DNA of 64,000 bases from Siniperca chuatsi (Eukaryota > Chordata > Actinopteri > Centrarchiformes > Sinipercidae), in NCBI RefSeq assembly GCF_020085105.1, contig NC_058055.1, forward strand, positions 12,242,322-12,306,321, written 5' to 3'. How positions within the stretch are numbered: position 1 is the first letter of the stretch; every line of letters begins with the position of its first letter. The position numbers and the translations under genes are program-made. The notes beneath the pieces are model-generated. The model worked only from the letters and a program-made list of their open reading frames with translations. It did no database searches and had not been told where the DNA came from. Below, one piece after another: positions 37,703 through 49,000 of this stretch.

Positions 37703-40700
37703 TTATTTCTTGGCCTTCTTTAAGATCTTGTTGAGAGATCGTCTTTCTTTTTCAGGAACAATCTTTGTCCACAGGTTCAGAAAGTCCTTGTGGAGGGCTA
37801 GTTCCTGGAGGATTATTTGTCCGTGGTGCCTGTAGAGAAATATGTTTCTCATTTAGCATGATGTTCAGAAAAATAAAGTTAAGATTGTGAAAACACTCAA
37901 CAAACAAACAAGAGCCACAAATCACACAATTGTGAGAAATTGTGCACTCATTTTAGAGAACTTGATAACCCACCTCACTTCTGGTGCAGCATCCACAGAC
38001 ATTTTAGAAACGGCAATAAGGAAGCGCCCAGTGAAGCTCCTTCCTGCTGTCAAGATGCCAGCTGCTCCAAGGCTGTCAGCCAGCAGGTGCAGGTGTTGTG
38101 CCATGCTCCCTCTTACTGCAACACAACGGTGGCTGAGGAAAGACAAAGACAGGGGAATATGAGACAAACAAATCAAGTGACTATGTTTCATTTCACTTTA
38201 TTTCATTTCATTTTAACGCTTGTGCTGATAAAATGAATTCAGCCTTGTCTCTCCTCTTACCTCAGCCCTGTGTTCAACAGAGTGCTCACAATCCGACCAT
38301 GGCTGCAGTTTTGCACCATGGCATCTAGTGCAAGATTAGCCTGCTGATGAATAAAGGCATTTGTAGTCTGTGCCAGTTTCAGCAGCAGGGCTCGGCCTGT
38401 TCCCTCTGCCTCTGGGTCCATGGCCTTCTGGAGGTGAACACATAGCTCAGCTAAGGTGTTCATAGCCTCACATGACACTACCGAGCGTAAGTTTTTCACC
38501 TGTATAGTAAGAATTAACATCATCAGTCGAGACTGCAGTGTGCACACTCATAGACACATGAAGGCAAATGAAAATGCATTAAACACAAATATGGAAACAA
38601 AGGTACAAAGAGGAAAGTGTGTAAAATACCTCCTCAATGAGGGCCAGACACACTTCATGGAGTTTGGTCTTCAGGGTCTCTGCGTGGTGCTGCGCCAGAG
38701 CTTGCATGGTTTTCAAGCCGTCCATTTTCTTCATCCTGTATGTTTATGTGACAAGAATTAATTAACCTCACTGTACATCGCTTCAGGAACAACACAAATA
38801 ATGTTACTACAAAATATGCAAAAACTGTGATTAAGTGCAATTTTATTCTACTGCTTCTTCTTCTTCTGTACTAAGATGTTGCACCAACTGATATAAGTTA
38901 TAGCTCACAATCGTAAAAAAGGTTTCAGTCGTAGTCATCTGGAAGTCATTCATCAATTGAGAATGACTTCCAGATGGGATCCGAAACGTCTTGATTCTGA
39001 AAACAGTGTCCAGATGACTACGGCTGAAACCTTTTCTACGATAGAACACTCCTGGACGAATGAGGGACTACACCGTCTATAGCTCACAATATTTACTGGC
39101 TCCTCACTAGAGTCTGTAAAAAGGTTTTGGCAGGCATTGCATTGATGCCAAACTGACATGTTTAATGTCAGACTAACTAGTTGCAACGTTAACGTCCTGA
39201 CTTAAGATCAAGTGTTCGTTGAGCTGGTACAACAGACTGCTCTCTAGTGTCAGTGTCTTACCAGTCGTCTGAGGAGAGCAGCTTGAAGCAAAGAGACAGG
39301 CTCTCCGCAGGTTTGGTCAATGGCTGCAGCTCAACCTTCTTATCATTTGCAGTCTGGAGGGTGCAGTCACTGGTTGTCTTCTTGCCTGGTGAATAGCAAA
39401 ATACTCTTTACTCACCTTTCTTCTCATTCAAAGCATTGTTCTTAGTGTAGCTACTATAACTCTTTACAAAAGACTATAACCTAGAACCCCATGAATAAAA
39501 ATTCACAGCTTGTACTACAGTTATTCAGGATGTGTATAGAAGAACTTACCTGCTCCACTGACAGCCTTTGCAGGGCGCAGGATCTTCCCGGGTCGAGATC
39601 CTCTTCTCTTGGTTTGGGGAACTGTTGGAGGGGTTGGGGCCAAAGGCGTCACCACAGGGGTCCTCTTGGCAGCCACTGGGGGCCGAGGTGAAGGGACGGA
39701 GTGGAGCTGGAAGCGCTCCAGTCTTTCCACAATAGCCTCAACCTTATTTTTAGCCGATTGGAGCCTACATCCATCGGCGACCTCCTTGTCTGTTGAGATT
39801 AATGGCACAATAGGCATCACTTAAATTTCTACTGTACTTTTAAATGCAGGTGTTGTATCCAAAGGTTTAAGCAAAGAAATCCCATGCTGTGTGAGTCCAA
39901 CAGACACTTAAAAGACAGAGAAGAAACAGCAGTGGTTTCCACAAAAGAAAGATATCCCTTTTCAGCAGTGTGTCTTTAGAGGAACTGACCTGCTCCACTG
40001 AGTTTGGCAGAAAACACAGGCAGACGAGAGACTCTTCTCCTGGATAGTGGAACAGCTCGAGGAGGAGGAGGAGTTGGTTTGAATGTTGTAAACTCAACAG
40101 GGTTTCTAATCAGAGAAATGGCCCTCAGCTCGTTGGGTGTGTGAGTATCTACAGAGCTGAGGCTGTACACAGAACTGATGGATACAGTTGGGCTCTGGTC
40201 TCTGTTTGCCATCTGAGCCTCCTTACATGTAAGTGCAGCCATCTGACTACCAAGAAGCACCTTGTCCCAGAAAGAGTCATCCTCCTCATCCAAACTTTCA
40301 GGACTCTTCTGGTTTCTGTCGATGTCCTCCACGTTCAAACTAGATACATCTAAAAGAGGGCTGATCCTCCTTCCTCGCCGAGAGGGTTTTGTACCTCTTC
40401 TGGGAAAAGCTGGTGGTTGAGGTGAGGGCAGGGTGACATCCAAAACGGAGAGGCCCAGTCTCTCCAGAACAGCATCATTTCGGGCTTTCACCGCAGCGCA
40501 CAGCCTTTCTGCGTGTTGAATTAATGCAGCCCTCTCAGCCCCAGTTTGCTGTGGAAATAAAGTGCAACAAAATAACCTTGTAAGTAACTTGGGAATAATT
40601 ACAGTTGAGTTGAAAAGATGAGAATGCTTTTCTAAGATGCCAGATACGTTTTTCGAGCAATCAACTGCTCTGTATGCCTCTATGAAAGACCTTCAGATAT

Positions 40701-40810
40701 GAACAGAAGGAAGGTCAGACAAGTTGGTTGCTTACTTCGCCGTCATCACGGTTCCTCTGGGTCCACTTCCAAAATTGATGGAAGATGTTTGATATTTCTC
40801 GATTCTCCAT
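37703..40810 (-). CDS. TOGARAM2-like protein with a single TOG domain
   Basis: A microtubule-binding protein of the TOGARAM (crescerin) type. Eight exons on the minus strand: 40810-40736, 40548-39990, 39789-39550, 39385-39262, 38735-38630, 38499-38261, 38132-37974 and 37829-37703; 542 residues. Residues 1-290 are low-complexity, rich in Pro, Ser and Arg, and probably disordered. From about 320 to 500 lie HEAT-type helices of a TOG domain, with the family phrases LLSSDDWMKKMDGLKTMQAL, VKNLRSVVSCEAMNTLAELC, AMDPEAEGTGRALLLKLAQT and TNAFIHQQANLALDAMVQN. These match the C-terminal TOG of TOGARAM1/2. Human TOGARAM proteins are much longer and carry several TOG domains, so this is a short family member or the product of gene fission. 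Role in cilia is inferred from the family. Exons 2 and 3 end with the same SGAG motif and share an internal repeat. Confidence 0.85.
38910..39042. repeat. Nested inverted repeat in TOGARAM2-like intron 4
   Basis: Outer arms of 34 bases (38910-38943 and 39009-39042) pair with about three mismatches; the core is GGTTTCAGTCGTAGTCATCT. Inside, a perfect 16-base pair CATCTGGAAGTCATTC (38936-38951 and 38961-38976) shares sequence with the outer arm. The segment looks like a fold-back mobile remnant. The phrase GATCCGAAACGTCTTGATTC reminds me of teleost retroelement tails, but I cannot assign a family. Confidence 0.85.
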
Positions 40811-42026
40811 CACTTCCAGAAAAACACAACAAAAGTTTTAAATTGTCCACAAGTAGAAACAAGTGTGAGTACTGTCTGTCAGTCAGATGAGTGTGTGACT
40901 GACAGGTGCCGGCTTCTACAGTTAGTGCATGAGCGTGTTCTATGGAATGTCACAATTAGATGTGGTGTCACATACAGTAGAACCCAGGAACATTCTCTTC
41001 TGTTGTGTGTGTCAGTGTTTGTGTGTCTCTGTGTGTGGGTTATATACATGTATAATAAACATCAATATTATAAGTAGATGTATATTATATTGTATCTCTA
41101 AAAGTGGTTCAAATGGAAGAACAGGAACAATCCTGATCCAGTCTCACCTCACACTCACCTCTGCACATATTAAGCTCTTTCACATTCATTTCCACTCTCT
41201 CTTCAACTGATCCATCTGTAAGTCCTTGAGTATTTCATCCCCAATCCTGATTTCCATGACTGTTTACTATAATCACATTTAAACAGCTTGAATCAATTTT
41301 CTGGGAGAAAGAGAGAAAATGTATTCTTATACTTTACATGAACTCTCACTGTAATGGGGCCTTAACCTGAATCTGCTGAGTGGTTTTGGTAATACAGATG
41401 CATCAACAGCATGATAACGTAATCTACCCACGGTTAACACCTGCAACAGTAAGTGCTGGTCTGCATGATGCTTCATATGTCTTTGTGTGTTTAGCTCTGT
41501 GAAAATCGGTCCATGTTGAGTGACCTACAAAGCGTTATTAAAACATACATGCTTGAAATTTCAATTGTACAATTTTACATTGACAACATACTGTAAATTA
41601 AGCAAAAGACTCCATGCAAAACAAGATACATGCTTTGCAATTCCTGAGTACTTTCTTCATTTGATATTGCCCGAAAAAACATCTTATTTTTATGTTTATA
41701 GGGTGAACCAGCATAAAATTGTGTATTTGAGATGGATTTTCTACATTGAGTAAATGTTAGTTTGCTTTGCGTTTCATATTAAGTTGTGTTTCTGCTACCA
41801 GGTGCAGAAAACCACTGTAAAACATTACTTGAAAATAACATATTAGTAATTTAGGCTGTAAAATTAAAATTACTTCCTGATACAGAACACAGAACCTGAA
41901 TGATTTAGTTCTGGGTCTTAGACAGCTGTTTAGGGTACCCTGATTCATACATTTCTGATCTGTATTCAAATGTTGCATACTGCAAAAGAAGAGTTTGTAG
42001 TGGTTGTAAGAAGGAGTTAATAAACT
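40811..42026. other. Spacer left of the pdha1 copy
   Basis: AT-rich, with no supported exon on either strand and no recognised repeat beyond short GT runs near 41005-41040. The right part should match the 3' UTR of the pdha1 copy. Confidence 0.6.
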
Positions 42027-42559
42027 TCAGCTAACAGACTTCAACTTGGTCCATGGGTTTGTGCCACGCACATCCAGGGGTGGATCATTGCAGAAGATGT
42101 GGTTACACAGGTCCTCCAGTGGGGGTTCAGGGTTTGTAATGGCAAACTCTGCAGCTTCTTCAACGTCTTTGAAAATCCCCACATCGATCTCCTACATCAG
42201 CCAGACACAGAGCAAAGAAAAACAACATACAGAAAGTTTAAAAAGCTGTTTTTAATCAGCACAAGGTGGCGTTCAGGCTAACTAACAACAACCTCAGCTT
42301 ATTATGAAATTTGATGAAGGTCTAACCAGCAGATAAGAGTGATCTTGGTCACAGAGAAGAAATCCATCATTGATGCTTCTCTTTGTAAAGAAGCCGTTGT
42401 ATAATCTGTGGCCAAAGAAAGATAAGTGGAGTAGCATGTTGTTAAATGTTTGTTCTTTTAACAGGGAGATATCCCCGCGGTAACTGCACACCGAACCAGA
42501 GAGGTCGAAGTCAGTAGGTGCACCATGAGGCCGCATTATAGAGTTAGCGAGGTTCCTTC

Positions 42560-43986
42560 AGGTTTAACGTTGAGTTCAATAAGTGGTTGGTTCACTGCTT
42601 TTATGCATGCTTTGACAGGGACAACCAGGAGGCGGCAATCACGGCTATGCTCCCCGCAGACCACCAGCCCCTCGCACTCTCTCCCACTGATGTGTGTGCT
42701 GCACTGAGCAGGATTAATGCACGTAAGGCTGCTGGCCCTGATGGCATCCCCGGATGTGTGCTCAGGACCTCTGCTGGGCAGCTGACTGAGGTCTTGACTG
42801 TCATCTTCATCCTGTCACTGGCCCAAGCAGCTGTCACCATGTGCTTTAAAACCACCTCCATCGTCAGTTCAGCATTCAACACCATCATCCCCTCCAAACT
42901 GATCACCACAGGCAGTGGCTTGGGCATCAACACCTCCCTCTGCAACTGGATACTGGACTTCCTAACCAACAGACCCCAGTTTGTTAGGTTAGACAACCAC
43001 ACCTCCTCAACCCTCACCCTGAACACCGGCATCCCATAGTCCTGCGTGCTGAGTCCTCCCCTCTACGCTCTCTTCACCTACGACTGCACGCCTGTACGTG
43101 GTTCTAATACCATTATGAAGTTTACAGATGACACAACGGTGGTTGTCTTCTACCACTGCACCTGCATCCTTACCAACTGCATCACAGTATGGTACGGCAA
43201 CTGCTCTGTCTCACACTGGAAAGCACTGCAGAGGGTGGTGAAAACTGCCCAACGCATCATCTCCACTCCCCACCTTTGAGGCTGTCCAGTGCAAGCGGTG
43301 TCTGCGGAGGGTGTGCTGCATCGCCAGGGACACCTCTCCCCAACCCCCCGGACACAGACTGTTTACCCTTCTCCCCTCTGGGAGGCGCTACAGGACTCCG
43401 TCCTCTAGGCTCAGGAACAGCTTCTTCCTCAGCTGTCGCCTTGCTGAACTCTGCACCCCTGAACATTTGCTCTAGGACTGTCTCTGCCTCACTGGCTGCT
43501 GGCTCACACAATACCGCCAAACTACTGTACATATTCTTACTTACTTGCACTATATACACTTTCACATACCCATATATTTTATACTACTGTCCATACTGTA
43601 TATATCTCACCTATAGTGTATTCATATTTATGACACTGTCTATACTGTACATATTATATCTATAGTGTATACCTTGTATTCATACCATTCCTCCAGCTGT
43701 TTATTCTGTATATAATTGACTTACAGCTGCACTATATATTACATACCTGCACTGCACACTGTAACTGCTGCAAATGTTTCTTTTGGTTCATACTGTATAT
43801 ATCTTAGCGTATTCATATCTACCCCTTACTGTTTATTTATATATACCTCTATACATACAATTTTAATTTTACACACATTACTCTGCACTTTACTGCTTTT
43901 TGCACATCTGGTTGGATGTTAAACTGCATTTCATTGTCTCAGGACCTGTACTCTGGGCAATGATAATAAAGTTGAATCTAATCTAA
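42560..43986 (+). mobile_element. Rex1/Babar-type LINE, internally deleted
   Basis: On the plus strand it reads INARKAAGPDGIPGCVLR, then jumps from VTMCFKTTSIV to SSAFNTIIPSKLI, continues LCNWILDFLTNRPQFVRLDN, CVLSPPLYALFTYDCTPV and MKFTDDTTVV. It jumps again to LTNCITVWYGNCSVSHWKAL. A long AT-rich 3' region ends AATAAAGTTGAATCTAATCT, the typical short-repeat tail. Two large in-element deletions, stops and frame changes make it dead. It is antisense to the host pseudogene. Confidence 0.87.
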
Positions 43987-44796
43987 AACTGTGAGATGGG
44001 CCTCTTACGTGAAACCCAAATTCAAGAAGTCAGACTCTAAGTTGTCTTGGAAAGGACAAACATCTCAAGAGTGTGAGCTCAAAAAATCATGAGGCCTAAT
44101 GTGAATCACCGTTAAGAATAGTTTGAGTGATTGGATCTGCACTGAGTGTCCTGAGTTATATTACAACTGGATTTTATATATTTGTCCAACTTTATAAAGA
44201 TACTGCCACCCAGGATTGATGTTCTGATTGATGTAAAGAGTTCCATAAACACTGAAAAAATTTCTTCATCTTAATACAATCAACAATTTATTACATATTA
44301 TAATATGTATAGATAATTCATCAGGTGTATTTGCCTCCAATACCAACTGTTCTGCCTTGTGGCTTCAATCTGATTACAAGTCTATGAATCTTTATATATC
44401 TCAGACACTAGCTTAAACCATTTAGAGTTTCACAGTTTGAAAATATTTGCTACCTTTCCTACATGCTGGCCATGTTGTTGCTGAGCATACAGCCCCTCAG
44501 AATTGAGATAGGATCACTCTCTCTGCGGACCTCCCCCACCTCCTCCAGTGAGCGATAGCTGAGGCGGAAGACATTATAGCTATTACTTATTCTAAGAGCT
44601 AAACTTGAATTATTAATTATAAATATCTTAGTCTCTATTTACTCACCCAGATTAATGACACTTAAATGCTACATGTAAAAAGCAAGAAAGAATACTTATG
44701 GTTTCACAATTGTTTACTGATTGTTGGATTTTACTCAATATTTACTAAATTTGGGTTTAACTTTTCACATAGTTGTTTGATTTGGAAAATAAACAA

Positions 44797-44870
44797 ATAT
44801 TTGCTAAATTAAAAACAAAACAAAACAAACAAACAAACAAACAACAAAAATATATATATATACACTGTAT
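44797..44870. repeat. A-rich (CAAA)n and (TA)n simple repeat
   Basis: A run of CAAAA and CAAA units passes into a TA run just before the hairpin that starts at 44873, in intron 9 of the pdha1 pseudogene. Confidence 0.85.
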
Positions 44871-44872
44871 AT

Positions 44873-44935
44873 ATTATAAAGCACAAGAGAATAAACAAAG
44901 AACATCTCTTTGTTTACTCTCTTGTGCATTATAAT
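44873..44935. repeat. Near-perfect 29-bp hairpin
   Basis: The arms 44873-44901 and 44907-44935 pair over 29 bases with two mismatches around a 5-base ACATC loop. The left arm contains GCACAAGAGAATAAACAAAG. It lies inside the pdha1 pseudogene and has no counterpart that I can see in the intact pdha1 intron. Confidence 0.93.
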
Positions 44936-46041
44936 CCTGTTCACAAAAGTGCTATATACTTCAAGTTATTAGTTATTTTTAGCAGTAACAGTAGTAGAGT
45001 AGAAAAAATACACACATATGTATACATGCCATTTTGCACCTCATTCAGCCTTGTCTCAAAATGGAGCCTATCCCAGCATGCACTGGGCAAAAGGCAAAGA
45101 AATGCACAGAACACGTTCACTATGGGCAATTTGGAGTGAAAACCCACCTGATTTGCACAGCCTGTATACACATAAAAGGTCTAAAGAGTCTTTGAGTGAT
45201 TGAAAACAATGCTAGCCATAGTAGGCTACAGTAATAACCTTCATCATTATTACCATCATCATCTTCCTCATGAAACTATAACAATATAACAAACACACTG
45301 CAGCGTCACTTTGATGAATAACAGTGACACAAAAATACAAAAAATGAAAACATTTATAAAAGTATATGAGCACATATGGGCTTTTACCTCTGTTGAGCAT
45401 TGCCCTCAAAATGTCTAAGAAAACAGTAAGTCTTAAGCTCCAGAAGGATGGGACCCTGAGTACAAGTGGAGTTACAGCACAAGGAAGAGAGAAATTAAAT
45501 AAATATATGAAACATATAACAAATAACAACACCATCTAAAAAGAAAAGCTGTTAACTCACCTTCCCAGATCGGCAGCGATCAGCTGCAAACCTGGTGGCC
45601 TCACAAACACACAGAATGTCCACCATCCACCTAAACACAAACCCACATGTTTGCACAGATTTCCACCAGAAGGAAAGCATTTTAGATCCCTGACATGGAT
45701 ATAGAAAATGTACAGGCCATATAAAGTGATAATATGTCAGGACTTTGTGTCTGTCGCTTTATGTTGGAGTTCATTTGCCGCCTAGTGGCCAAAACATGAT
45801 TGATGATCAAGTTTGACTCTTGAAGACCATGGTTAGACAACAACCATGCAGACAAAAAGAAATGTTAAAAGAAAAAATTAAGAATGGTACCCTGAGACCA
45901 GGAATGAAGCCTCATCTCTTGTAGTCTGTGCTTGCAGAAGCTCGCTCCATCAGTGTTGCTTAGCATACCTGTTTTTCTCACAGATGAAAATGATGGCAAC
46001 TTCCAAAGAGCTGCCATGTTAAAGGTTTCAATAACCTGACC

Positions 46042-49000
46042 CTGTGGAACACAGACACAGATCTCTCTCTGTAAAACTCATGCATAAATACTGTCAAAAT
46101 GTACTACATGCAAACAGTTGCAAGATTAATATCTTTACCACCAATTCTACACCAGAAGAGGGTTTTATTTGAACATAAGTTCACGCTGCCCATGAAAACA
46201 GTTGTGTAATATCTTGGACTCTTGAGGGAGCTACTATAAAATCTCAGAAAATAACTCAAAGTGATATTACCAGAGGTTGTCTCAGCTTGGGCTTGGAGAC
46301 TTCAAATGTTTAACAGAAAACCTGTGTTACAAACTGGTGGTAGGAAGTGTGAAAGACATGAGTATTAACCAGGCAGAGAAGGTGGAATGAAAGAGGCTAA
46401 ATAGTTGCATTATGGGAAGTGTAGGATCCAGAGTTTTAAGCATCATGAAGTGCAAATCAACTAATTCTCCTTGGGTAACATTATAGTCTTTATTCTTCAC
46501 AGCCAAGTCATCTTTCTGGTCTGGTCACTCCCCACACATAAAAAGTTGAGAACATGCCTGTGGTAAGATACACTGTCAAACAAACATATTGACAAAGATT
46601 TGGAAAGAAAGAAAAGTTTAGAAATTAATATTATTTCTTTCTTTATTTTGTTTTGGCATGAAATTGTCTGATTGCACAATTTCTCACCTGTAAAAAAGGA
46701 GTGAAAAACTGCTTTGAGTTTGGCATTTATAATTTACAGGACTTGCTTATGTGATACAGGATTCATGACATATAAGGCAGTTCATCTGTTCTTTCTTTGC
46801 TTTATACCACATCAGTGAGAATGATACACACTTTTTTAAGGCAAGTAACAAAAAGGGACCACCTGCTTTGAAGCAATTGCCTCACATCACTATAGTTTCA
46901 TTCAGCAATATGTAAGGAACATACATTTTATTTAATGTAAATGAGCTGTGTATAGGGGTCTAATTATGTGTAAAGAATCCCTAGGCTACTTGTAGATCAG
47001 GCAAGACCAGAAAACCCTGCATACTCTGAACACCATGCAAAGGAGTGAACTAAAACCAAACAAACACTACTTTAAATTTAGCACATGTATAAAGATTAGA
47101 ATCTAAAAAAGGTTTAAATGAGCTATTTTGCAGGGAGATGTCACTTACAGATGCTGAGAGGCAGCCATCATTCCTTGTAATATTTCCTAGTTCTTTGTAA
47201 TATTTAGTTTTTAAGCCCATTACCTGAAGATGACACCTTGATTATATAATTACCTCAATGTAACACATTTTCTCCTGATCACACTTTGAATTAACTCATT
47301 ATTTAAAAGTAAATTATTATAAAAATATAGAACTGTGGCTGCCTGAGGGGCAACTATAGGGGGGAAGATGGCTCAGCATGGTGTCTCAAAAAAGATCTGG
47401 TGTCTGAGGGGTTGGAGACTTGGTCTGGGACTGGACACTAGCAGGGCCCTGTAACTCACGATGGAGCACTACAAGTGTGTATTGCTACTTCCACTGAGAA
47501 TCAACACCTTGGTCTGCAGCTCTATGTGGCTTTTAGCCACTTTTTTCTGGGTTTTTTTCTGTTTGTTTTTTTTCCAGTCACTCTCTGCCCATATATAAAA
47601 CTGTTCGTACACCAGTTCCAGTGTGAAGTGGTCAGCTGTTTAGTAAATATCTAAACAAAGTAAACAAATGGTACTAAACCAAAATTGCATGGACCACACC
47701 AGAGCTCAAAGGCAAGTAAATTCTGAACTTAAGTATATCAGATTCAAGAACGCAGCCTTCAATGGGAAGGCCATGTAGCTGTTATCTTGTTTTTCTTGAT
47801 GTTTAAGTAGCCTTAAGGCTACCAAGGCCCTTCATGAGGTTCTTTTGTTGTCTATTTTCTTCCCTCTAGTTATCAAAAATGAATTATTTGTAGCTTGGAA
47901 ACAGACCATTCACTGTTATCCTGATACTAATTTAACAAATCAGCCAAATATCAGTTGTAAGAATAATGGCTTGATCAAAGATGTGCATTTGAATCAGACC
48001 CACCTCACAAATTTAATCACATCAGACTCAAATTGACTTGCAAAACAACTTTGAAGGTATTCTCATAGCTGGTGACTTTACTACTTTATTGAAGTCACTT
48101 GACATGGGACTTCTAATCCTCCCTAACCCAGAAGAATCTTGGCTGGAATCAGCAGTAACGAAAACTAAAATAAAATATTCAGATGTCCAAAAAAGAGCAA
48201 GGGTGCTACCTCTACTGGAATGGTTCCACAAAATTAAAAAGGTATTCAGTTGAAAGCCATGCCCTATTGCAGTTATAGACCAATCAATACTTTCCAGAAA
48301 CGAGCAATGACAGCTGTACATACAAAGACGAACAGAAATACAGTACCTTACAGTCTTTTTATTACAATGTGAGCACACATAAAACCAATGTTACCATTTA
48401 GCGTTTCCCTTCGTCATCTCCCACCTTCAATGCAACAGTTTAATACAACATACTAAATATTCACACTGTAGGCATTTTCAGTTGTATTAAGACAGGTATT
48501 GACATTTTAAATTTTAGTCTGTCTTCTTATTTGACCAAATATGTTTCACATTACAGAGAAAAGACCCTTCCGGTACCCTTTAAAGGGTTACAAGCATTGT
48601 TACAATGTTTATCAATACTAATGATTGAAAATGAACATGGCAGCTTGCCGCTAACAGTACATGCAGGTTATGCAGGTTGTTTTTATTTTGCTACCTGATG
48701 TGTCAGTGCAGACATTTTTTCCACAATAATGTGTTCAAGTACTTGACAAGAAAAAAACAGACTGAAATTCAAAATGTCCATGTATCCCTGTGCATTTGAG
48801 CCAATAATGTACCACTGCAGACATGTCAAAATATCACAAAATACCTTCTGAGCAAAACATACAAGTGGCACATAAAGCTGACGCTCTCCCAGTTGAACCA
48901 ACAATACTTAACCCAACATCTCTCTTTGATTTGGAAAATCAAGGCGAACAATGGAGCTTAGCTGATGAATGCACTCTTGACTAAAAGTCATTATGTTTAT

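Larger units (their letters stand above)
42027..46041 (-). pseudogene. Partial tandem pdha1 pseudogene (exons 7-11)
   Basis: Copies of pdha1 exons 7 to 11 lie in gene order on the minus strand: exon 7 at 46041-45891, exon 8 at 45630-45561, exon 9 at 45455-45388, exon 10 at 44558-44454 and exon 11 at 42191-42027. Introns are kept, so this is a DNA-level duplication, not a retrocopy. Decay is clear: exon 7 is net 5 bases short, exon 8 has lost 2 bases, exon 10 carries a TAG after NNMAS and is 4 bases short. Exon 9 keeps its length but the HGHSMSD phosphorylation loop has become unrelated text. Exon 11 by contrast is fully open, reads to LKSVS-stop and even keeps its acceptor. Exons 1-6 are not found in the 4.2 kb to the right. 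A Rex1-type LINE has entered the last intron. Confidence 0.93.

Noticed and set aside
42587-43039. Long plus-strand frame as a host gene
   Set aside because: It reads as blocks of a Rex1-type reverse transcriptase with a deletion joining two blocks, and the segment ends in a LINE-type tail.
42027-46041. pdha1 copy as a processed retrocopy
   Set aside because: The copied exons are separated by introns of similar size and phase to the parent, so the copy arose at DNA level.
47845-48253. Two adjacent open stretches as a gene or mobile-element fossil
   Set aside because: They are short, in different frames and match no family I know. The possible acceptor before the first is not enough. Left as an unassigned curiosity; a translated database search would decide.
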